Positions 1-6,473 of a stretch of DNA of 11,230 nt are shown here, one piece after another. How positions within the stretch are numbered: the stretch's first letter is position 1; every line of letters begins with the position of its first letter. The DNA lies in contig JAAMXP010004382.1 in NCBI GenBank assembly GCA_019693395.1, forward strand, positions 1 through 11,230, in the 5' to 3' direction. Source of the DNA: Ettlia oleoabundans (lineage: Eukaryota; Chlorophyta; Chlorophyceae; Chlamydomonadales). The translations under genes were made by a program, and so were the position numbers. The notes under the pieces were generated by a model. That model saw only the letters and a program-made list of their open reading frames with translations. It searched no databases and was not told the origin of the DNA.

Positions 1-1576
1 GGGTCCGGTGGCACCACGGCGTCTATCAAGTGTGCCACTGCCGGCAGCCCTGGGCATGTCCTAGTGTCCAGCTGTCTCACCACGTTTGCGATCTGGCGGC
101 TGGTGCCTGCCAGCTTGACGCCGCTCACTCCGCTGAGCCCCTGCTCGTTATACACCTGTTGGCAGGAGGGCCCAAGTGGGCCGGACATGGCAGCAGAAAG
201 GTTTTGTGAGTGCTTGGGGAGGCTCTATGAAATTGCAGCGCATGCAAAGAAGAATGCAGCAATGGGTTTGTGGGTGCTGGACACGGACGCAATGGGGACA
301 CTGCATGCCAATGCGGCTCATGCAAGGGTTTTGTGGGTGCTGAGGGCAAGGCGGAGACTGCATGCCAATACGGCCCTAGCAAAGGAGGCAGCGGCAAGGG
401 GTTTGCGGGTGCTAAATGTATGTCCACTGGCAGGCTGCACTTGGCTTGTGTCAACATGGCAACAGACCTGGGATAAAAGTTGCTTGTGGGTGCTGGGATG
501 CACAAGTTCTTTTACAGTTGCAAGGCATAGAAAGCTGCAGCGAACCTTGTATCAAGCAGTTGCTAGCTCACCATCAGGGGCTGCTGGTTGTAGAGTGTGG
601 GCAGGCGTTCCAAGAAGTCCATGATTGCCAACTGCGGTATGCCTAGAGCCTGGTTTCGCACAATGTGGTACTGCAAAGGAAAATATAAGAGGCATGGATG
701 AAATGGTGTCATCAGGAGATCATGACTCAGACAACGAGCAGCAAGCAGACAACGAGCAACAAGCTGCAGGGCTAAAGCGGAGCCACCTGCTTGCTAAGGG
801 TGGTTGCAAGCGCTCCTTGAATTGCTGCCCGGCTCAAAATCAGCGGCGATGGCATGGGGGGATTAAAAAAGAAATTGCATACCTGCAGGACGGCCATCAA
901 GGCCCCTTGGGACTGCTGGTCCAGCAGTTGTCCCTTGCTATAACGCAGCACTTTCAGCAGGTTGTCAAACGCCCGGTCTGATGGCACAAAGACTGTGGCC
1001 TGGAAGGAAGGATCTGCCAGCATCCTGCAAAGAGGAGCGATAGGATATTGATTGGCACAGCAGTACGGCCATACGCCAAAACAAGAAACGTGGATTTTAA
1101 ACAGCAGCAAAACAGGCTAAGATGCTCTCTGCCGGTACCACCCACCAAGTAGCTGCACCCAGCAAAAGTACTGCACACATGTTCATCTGCACTTAAACAA
1201 GTGCCAGATATATAGCCAAAATGTAGCCTGTCACTCACCCGCTCAATCCTGCGGCTTGCACAGCCTCCACAAAGAAAGTGGCATTGGGTGTTGTCCTGAG
1301 AACACTAAGAAGGGAACACCTTGCGGGCTGCGGTGCGATTGTTGCCTGGGGTTGTCCAGGAAGAGGGAAAGGAAGAGGCTGAGGCTGCATGGTTGGCTGA
1401 TCTGGAGGTAGAAGCTGCACGACCCCCGGCGATGAATCTGCAGCTCCCGCCTGTGCGGCGCCTGGCTGCCAGCTGGTGCCTGACCAAAACGGCCGCTGCT
1501 GCCCCGCCGCACCATGGGCCAGCAACAGGCACCCGACCGCTGCTGCAAGCAAGGCATTGGGCATCGACCGCCGCAT
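1..1576 (-). CDS. Secreted fasciclin (FAS1) domain protein, 3' end outside window
   Basis: Four exons on the minus strand: 1576-1239, 1024-883, 670-572 and 155-1 (continuing off the edge). Introns have GTGAGT/GTATGC/GTGAGC donors and TTTGCAG-type acceptors, and the frame is kept through all three joins. Residues 1-25 form a signal peptide (MRRSMPNALLAAAVGCLLLA then HGAAG). A Pro/Gln/Ala-rich linker follows to about residue 84. The FAS1 domain starts at CSLLSVLRTTPNATFF. It has the hallmark H1 strand ATVFVPSDRAF (exon 2), the conserved YH pair opening exon 3 (YHIVRNQALG) and the H2-like AVAHLIDAVVPPD (exon 4). FAS1 proteins are secreted or surface adhesion proteins; a cell-wall or matrix role here is inferred from the family. 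Exon 4 is read through an internal GTGAGA without splicing, because the frame stays open and the H2 motif falls in frame. Whether more FAS1 copies follow is not visible. Confidence 0.87.
200..500. repeat. Degenerate minisatellite inside FAS1 gene intron 3
   Basis: Five imperfect copies of a GGGTTTGTGGGTGCT core begin near 200, 264, 326, 398 and 480 on the plus strand. Spacing is about 62-82 bp, with a second shared element, GCATGCCAATGCGGC, near 303 and 360. All copies lie within the 416-bp intron 156-571, and no exon of the FAS1 domain is missing there. Confidence 0.6.
728..763. repeat. Two-copy 18-bp tandem repeat in FAS1 gene intron 2
   Basis: CAGACAACGAGCAGCAAG at 728-745 is followed directly by CAGACAACGAGCAACAAG at 746-763, with one mismatch. 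It lies in the intron 671-882. Confidence 0.8.
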
Positions 1577-1728
1577 GTTGCTGCCCAGTTTGCTGCTGCT
1601 GCCTAAGCTGTCGCCCTGACGGGGTTGCTGCAGGCGGCCGCTGCTGGGGCGCGCACGCGGACGCGCTTTTAAGCCATGCGCTGTTTAAATCAGAAACGCC
1701 AGAATGTGCAGAGTGTATTGCAAGCCAC
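1577..1728. promoter_or_regulatory. Putative divergent promoter, FAS1 gene / small plus-strand gene
   Basis: The 152 bp between the FAS1 start codon (1576, minus) and the candidate plus-strand start (1729) must hold the FAS1 5' UTR and promoter, unless the first exon lies farther upstream. AT-rich blocks CTTTTAAG (about 1666) and GTTTAAAT (1683-1690) stand out from the GC-rich surroundings. No convincing TATA element was seen. The assignment is positional only. Confidence 0.35.
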
Positions 1729-2045
1729 ATGTTGAGAGCGGCCGCGTCACCGACCGGGAGGAAGGTGAGTGGGCCCATCCAAGAACCACCCTCTGTGCCT
1801 CCCTTCCTGGCTGTGCACGTATTTTGCCACGCTTGCTAACTGGGGCACCCTTTGCTTTGGTCTTGTAGCCCCAGAACGTGGCCTCAACACTGCTTACAAG
1901 CAGAGAGATAGCAAATGTATTGCGCTACATGCAGCGCTATACAGTACGTCACCCTTCTTGCAACCGCAGTGGATCTGGCAGGCGTTTAGCATGGGCAAAC
2001 CCACCGCAAGAACAGCGCGTTGTGCAAGTCATGGGAAACGGCTAA
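1729..2045 (+). CDS. Possible two-exon gene for a 70-residue basic protein of unknown function
   Basis: Exon 1 is 1729-1764 and exon 2 is 1869-2045 (stop TAA 2043-2045). The 104-bp intron is textbook: AAG|GTGAGT donor, CTAAC branch-like sequence near 1836-1840, and a T-rich tract ending in TTGTAG. Both exons are in phase 0. The product starts MLRAAASPTGRK, and exon 2 opens PQNVASTLLTSREIANVLRY. The first ~40 residues are Arg/Ala/Ser-rich with few acids, which would suit an organelle targeting peptide, but this is inference. I do not recognise a family. A TGTAA signal 120 bp past the stop supports a plus-strand transcript. The frame is also open upstream of this ATG into FAS1 exon 1 antisense, so the true 5' end is uncertain. 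A spliced noncoding RNA is the main alternative. Confidence 0.4.
1894..1898 (-). terminator. Candidate TGTAA polyadenylation signal for the transporter gene
   Basis: TGTAA on the minus strand lies about 275 bases past the transporter stop codon and is the first such motif found downstream. If used, the transporter 3' UTR overlaps most of the plus-strand gene 1729-2045 in antisense. Confidence 0.35.
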
Positions 2046-2164
2046 ATATAATGTAGGCAATGCAACAACAAGGTTTCATAACGAGGCAGCAAAGCAAACA
2101 CAGCCACCATTCAATTGCTTCGCTGCGGTGGCACCACAAGGACAACATTGAAACAACCTGACAA

Positions 2165-2169
2165 TGTAA
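2165..2169 (+). terminator. TGTAA polyadenylation signal for the small plus-strand gene
   Basis: TGTAA, the motif used by chlorophyte algae in place of AATAAA, lies 120 bases after the stop at 2045. It ends two bases before the convergent transporter stop codon (2172-2174). Cleavage some 10-20 bases downstream would fall inside the last transporter exon. Confidence 0.45.
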
Positions 2170-2171
2170 GT

Positions 2172-5100
2172 TCATGCCACATAGGCTGGGGCCTCCGCTT
2201 CCGCTTCCATTACTGCTGCAGTAGAGCGGGAGCCCCCCTCAGCCGCTTTCTTCTGCTGCAGTAAATACCACGTCACCGCCGCCAACAGCAGCCCGGCTCC
2301 TCCCCACTGCAGCGGGCCCTCCAGCCCCTCATTCAGCAGCGGGTAGGAGGCGGCCAGGGAGCCCAGCAGGCGCACTGCAGAAAAGTAGAGGGAGATGTCG
2401 TGGGCACAGGCACAACATGTTTTGTCTGGTGTTCTGGTGCAAGGTTGTCAGTAAGGGCGTGTGGCAGGGGGGGGAGGGAGTGTACCAGGGTCAACATGTA
2501 GCGAAGATGGGCTGCACTGCTTGCTGCCAGCAGGCTGTTGGGAGGCGAACAATTGATAAACCACTGGCTTGGTTGTTTCATTAGAGTGCTGCATGCAGCA
2601 AGGTTCCTGCCCCCACCAGCTGCCCCGAGACACACACCTGGCAGGAAGGCGGCGGCCTGCGGCGCCCCGAGCTTTCGGATGCACATCTGCACCACAATGA
2701 AATCAGGAGCAGCAAGAAACTTGATCACTGCCAACTCAGCACCCACATCAGTAAGTAAGCCCATAGCTGCAGCAGCAGTTGCTGCGCAAGTTGAGGCTGC
2801 AACCTTGAGCAGCCCAATGGCCATTTTACGCAGCTTCACACCCTGCGCTACACTTGCGCGCTAACTCAGGGCTGCGAGAAGTTTCAGTCGAAACTAGAGC
2901 AGCCCTGACTTGGTGCCGCGGAAGCTCCTGCACCCAAGCTAGCCCGGCCCAGCCTGCCTTAGGCACGGCCCAGTCCAGCCCAGCAACCGCCTGCTACAAC
3001 CAGTTGCCAGCCCCGCCCAGCCCCACCCAGACCGCCCAGCCGCGCCCCCTTAGCACCCACCTGGCCAGCCCAGCCCAGCCAAGCACCCACCTGCATCATC
3101 TGATTGCCAGCTCAGACCACCCAGCACAGTGGCCACCTGCTGCTTCCAGTTGCTGTCGGCCCAGCTTAGCCCAGCACCCACCTGCTGCATCCAACTGCAA
3201 GCGCAGAACACCGCCCAGCCACCGCCCAGCCCCACCAAGAGCCCAGCCCCACCCAGCCCAGCACCCACCTGCTGCATCCAGTTGCCGAACCAGTTCACGC
3301 CTGTCGCAATGGCAAACACCTCCCCCAGCTCCAGCCAGCCCAGGTGCAGCAGCACCGGGAAGCGGTCGCGCTCCAGGAAGAAAGTGAGGGCGAAGCATGC
3401 GGGGGCCTGTGTGAGGAAGTTGGCCCACATCACTTGCTGGTCGCTCACGGCGCCACGTGCACGCTGCGAAGTGCGTGCACAGTGCAGAAAGGGTGGGGGG
3501 CAGCGTGAGTAGGTGTATGCATGGGGGTTGGTTGGGCGGCCAGGAGAGGCCAGCATGCTGTCAAGCGACCTTCTTGTAAATCCGCCCCTAGGCATGCAAC
3601 ACCCAAATTGAAAAGTGTAGCAGCACTTTCTAACAGTCCACTTCACCTGCACCACCGTCATGAAAGCCGCCAGGCAGACTGCTCCAAAGAACGCCAAACC
3701 AATGCCCAACACATCGTGCATCCCCAGACCGCTGCCGCTGCCGGGATTTGGAGGCTTGGGTGGCTTTGGCTTCTTGCCGCCCTTCTTGCCAAGGCTTTCG
3801 TCGGTGCCACTGCTACTGTGGCTGCTACCGCTTGTACTGCTGGCATCATGGATGGTGCTGCCCATACTCCCGAGCTCCTCACGATCAGTCGCTGCATCCA
3901 AGTCCAACCCACACAACCAGCTGCTCCGCTCCTTGCCGAAGGCAGTACACAGCCAGGACTCCTCGTGGCGGTCGGCCCACAGGGTGACACCTGGTGCTGA
4001 CGTGGCATGTGCTGATGGCACTGCTGACATGGCATGTGCTGGATCCGCCCCAGCCACACTCCCAGCACCAGCAGATGTAAGCAAGATAGCCTGCTGGGAA
4101 CTTGCTGGCGTGGGGTTCTCAGCCGCTCTCCCTGACGCCGCTGCCATTGCCTTGCTGCCGATCACCATGCCGCACCCCAGCAGCATGAGGATGAGCGCCG
4201 GCCATAGGCCCGGGGGCAGCGGCGATCTGCAGGCAGGGATTTGTGTGTGTGGGTGTCGCAAGATTTGAAAAGGCGGTAATGTGCTGCCAAATAAGCGGAT
4301 GGTGAAAAGGCCCGGGACAAATGGTGATCTACAGGGGAGGTGCGCGGGTATTTTTATTGAGAAGGATGTAGAAATGGTCCGTTTTGAAGCCGCCTTCCAA
4401 AAAGCGTAAGGGCTGGCCAAAGCCTTGGGGCCAGCGGCGACTGCAGCCCAGAATACATCTCCTCACCCTCGCAGTATCTGTCTCCAGGCGATGTTTGGGA
4501 GGAAAGAAGAGGCACAGCAAATCAGCACGCTGTCCCCCGGGACACCAGCACCATCACAGCAATGCAGCGCAGCCGCACAAAAACGTGCCCGTCGAAACAC
4601 AGCAGCACACCAGCACGGCACGGCAGCACAGCATGCGTGATGGCGTATGGCAGTACAGCACTGTACTAACTTGAACAGTGCCTTCGCCATGAAGGCCACG
4701 ATGACCGGTGCCATCAGGAACACCATTTGGGACAGGTAGGCCTGCGGGGAGGGATGAGGTGAGCATGGTGGGGTGGAGTGGGGTGCACGGCTTGCGTGGC
4801 GTGCATGCGTGCGTGTGAGCACTGGGTGGGGTGAGGTGGGGTGGCGGGCATCTACAGCAATACCTCACTGAGTTTCGAGTGCGGCCAGGATAATCACAAA
4901 GTGAAGTGGCTTTGGGCGAGTGAGGGCAGTGAGGGCAAGGCAGGCCTTTCTTGATTGCACCGAGGTGAAGAGCATTGAGAAAAACCGTGAGAGGAAAGAA
5001 GGTAGTGTGGCGGGTAGACAGATAGGCAGGCAGGCAGGCAAGCAGCCGGGCAGGCACTTCATGGCAGCATCCCTGCAGCCCACCGTGGTGAATAGCAGTG

Positions 5101-6121
5101 AGAAGACTTGTGAGAGGAAGAGGATGCTGAGGAAGAGGGTGGTGAGGGCCAGCAGGCCCGCCTGCTGGCGCCAGCCTGGCCCGCCTGCGGGTCGCCCACC
5201 GTCATGTACTGCTTGTACTGCTCCCTGTGTTTGTACCGCTTGTACTGCCTGTACCGCCTGCTGCTGATTGCTGGGGCTGCCTTTTTGGTGCACCCCATTG
5301 GGAGTAGGCGGGGCCAGGCCTGGTGAGGCAGCTTCCAGATCTGTGCCGCCTGCAAAGCTTTCCACCTGCCGCTGCCCCTGCCCCTGTTCCTGCTCCTGCC
5401 CCTGCCATCGTTCCTGCTCCCTCTCCTGCGCCTCTTCTTCTATGGGTCCTAGCAAAGGCTCTGCCGCAGCAGAGTCATAGATACAACCCGGGTGCTTTCC
5501 GTTGCTTGGCAGCGGTTTGGAGGCTGCATGCCGCCCCGCACCGGCGCCTGCTGCGTGCTTGCGCTGGTGGCGGCGGCATTGCTGTTGCAGCCAGAGCGGC
5601 AGGGTGGTGCCGAAAAAAAGCGCGGGGCACGCCAGAAGGTTTATGAGTAGACTGCACAGATAACAAACATGGCATTGAAATGTGAGGAGCTGCGCGCCTG
5701 CTGATTAATGCAGCTGTTATTGAGGCTGGCCAACGGCAGGAGCGGCTTGACTCAGGATTAAGGAAGCAACCCCCAACTGTCGCACCTTAGCTGTAGGCTG
5801 GTCAGTGGGTGCTTTGCCCTTGTTTGCATGTAGCGCACCGCAGCAGGATAGGTGCCCCACAAGAACTGCAGGTCAAAGGGCGACAGAATGCAGGAAATTG
5901 CGACAGTGCTCAGTAACCAGCTTGTAGAGCGAACAGCATATCATTCGGCGGGTGGCGGCAGCTGCTGCAGAGAGCCCTAGGGCAACCCTAGGGCTTCCGC
6001 TATGGGCAGCTGTCAACGTCGCCGCGCCCGGAAACACAGTTACAGATATTCCTGGCCGTTGTCGTACCTGGCAAGCCACCGCAGTCACGAGCCAGGCGAG
6101 GTGGGCTCCCGAGGAGGCCAT
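2172..6121 (-). CDS. EamA / drug-metabolite transporter family membrane protein, complete, 8 exons, 599 aa
   Basis: Minus-strand exons: 6121-6068, 5865-5786, 5651-5084, 4741-4671, 4226-3647, 3463-3269, 2686-2638 and 2374-2172. They sum to 1800 bases with no frame break, and all donors are GT. Ten hydrophobic segments form two five-helix halves. TM1 crosses the first junction ([11 protein letters not shown] then [13 protein letters not shown]). TM2 is [22 protein letters not shown]3 [22 protein letters not shown]4 [20 protein letters not shown] and TM5 [22 protein letters not shown]6 is [22 protein letters not shown]7-10 are in exons 6-8, ending [19 protein letters not shown]. The TM order, the [10 protein letters not shown] motif and the C-terminal half match EamA-type carriers; the substrate cannot be told. 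Two hydrophilic loops of about 140 residues are unusual: residues 70-208 (Gln-rich, AVQ repeats) and 287-427 (Ser-rich, then [16 protein letters not shown]). The ATG at 6121 opens directly before TM1; in-frame TTG codons farther upstream were not used. Confidence 0.9.
3050..3290 (-). repeat. Array of duplicated 5' splice junctions in transporter intron 6
   Basis: The end of exon 6 plus its donor (GGATGCAGCAG|GTGGGTGCTGGGC, donor GT at 3268-3267) recurs downstream. One near-perfect copy has its GT at 3181-3180. More diverged copies have GT at 3136-3135, 3090-3089 and 3060-3059. Spacings are 87, 45, 46 and 30 bp. GGGCT/GGGCA-rich filler separates the copies. Confidence 0.75.
4190..4447 (-). repeat. 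Three tandem copies of the intron 4 / exon 5 acceptor region of the transporter
   Basis: The working acceptor CTGCAG|ATCGCCGCTGCCCC (exon start 4226) is preceded by two decayed copies. CTGTAG|ATCACCATTTGTCC has its exon-like start at 4328. CTGCAG|TCGCCGCTGGCCCC has its exon-like start at 4440. Spacings are 102 and 112 bp. The farthest copy still encodes [15 protein letters not shown], against [17 protein letters not shown] in the true exon. Confidence 0.75.
4925..5130 (-). repeat. Copy of the exon 3 3' end and donor inside transporter intron 3
   Basis: Exon 3 ends with TTCCTCTCACAAGTCTTCTC and so on to the donor at 5083-5082. A diverged copy, TTCCTCTCACGGTTTTTCTC onward, ends in a second GGTG at 4960-4959, 123 bp downstream. 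The following intron bases (GGCCTGCCTTGCCCTCACTG) resemble the start of the same exon segment (GGCCTGCTGGCCCTCACC), as expected of a tandem duplication. Confidence 0.65.
5025..5055. repeat. GGCA tetranucleotide microsatellite, transporter intron 3
   Basis: Four to six imperfect GGCA/GGCAA units on the plus strand, between the two junction copies of intron 3. Confidence 0.7.
5204..5262 (-). repeat. Coding repeat for an Ala-Val-Gln tract in transporter loop 1
   Basis: Nine-base units of the type GCGGTACAG / GCAGTACAA recur in exon 3 and encode AVQAVQAVQ, then AVQAV, at about residues 176-193 of the transporter. The tract is in frame and lies in the large hydrophilic loop between TM2 and TM3. 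Confidence 0.7.
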
Positions 6122-6285
6122 CCTGTCGGGAGCGCTGGCACAAACGGGCAGGAAGATGCGCAGAGCACGTGCAGCGGTTATCAAGGTTAGGAGCTGCGGT
6201 CGGTAACACGTGCAGAGGGGAGTGGCCAGCTCAGCCTGCCAGCTCAGGGCCGCCCCTCAGCGCCACAGCATATGAGGCATACGTG
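6122..6285 (-). promoter_or_regulatory. Transporter upstream region with two CACGTG boxes
   Basis: G-box-like palindromes CACGTG lie at 6166-6171 and 6207-6212, both as CACGTGCAG on the plus strand and 41 bp apart. They are 45 and 86 bp upstream of the transporter ATG. CACGTG is a bHLH/bZIP binding core in plants and algae; function here is inferred. The region is bounded upstream by the poly(A) signal of CPI1. Confidence 0.35.
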
Positions 6286-6290
6286 TTACA
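6286..6290 (-). terminator. TGTAA polyadenylation signal of CPI1
   Basis: TGTAA on the minus strand, 184 bases past the CPI1 stop codon (6474-6476) and before the transporter start. This is the expected place and form for a chlorophyte 3' end. The interval 6291-6473 is read as CPI1 3' UTR; I see no gene in it. Confidence 0.65.
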
Positions 6291-6473
6291 GGCCGACATG
6301 TATTGACGTGTTCATAAACGATCAGGGCGCCTGCAGGATAGCCAGTCATTCTTGGGTGCTGCCTGAAAATGTAGTTGTACGAAATGGAACATGATCACGG
6401 ATTTGAAGCCCCCAGACAGCGCTGCTGTGGGCCAGGCCCTTTCTTTCAGTGTTCTCAGATACTGTGGTTTATG

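Noticed and set aside
55..110. A very short intron in FAS1 exon 4 (GTGAGA followed by CACTAG or GGCAG)
   Set aside because: Splicing would leave 20-40 base introns and break the frame. Reading through gives the conserved AHLIDAVVPP end in frame.
1321..1839. A 172-codon plus-strand frame
   Set aside because: Most of it is the antisense of FAS1 exon 1, which has a clear signal peptide. Only its last part coincides with the proposed small gene, and it runs into that gene's intron.
3050..4420. A 456-codon open frame on the minus strand as a single-exon gene
   Set aside because: It is an accident of stop-free introns 4 (part), 5 and 6 (part) joined to true exons 5 and 6. EamA membrane segments fall only in the exon parts, and exons outside it are needed to complete the fold.
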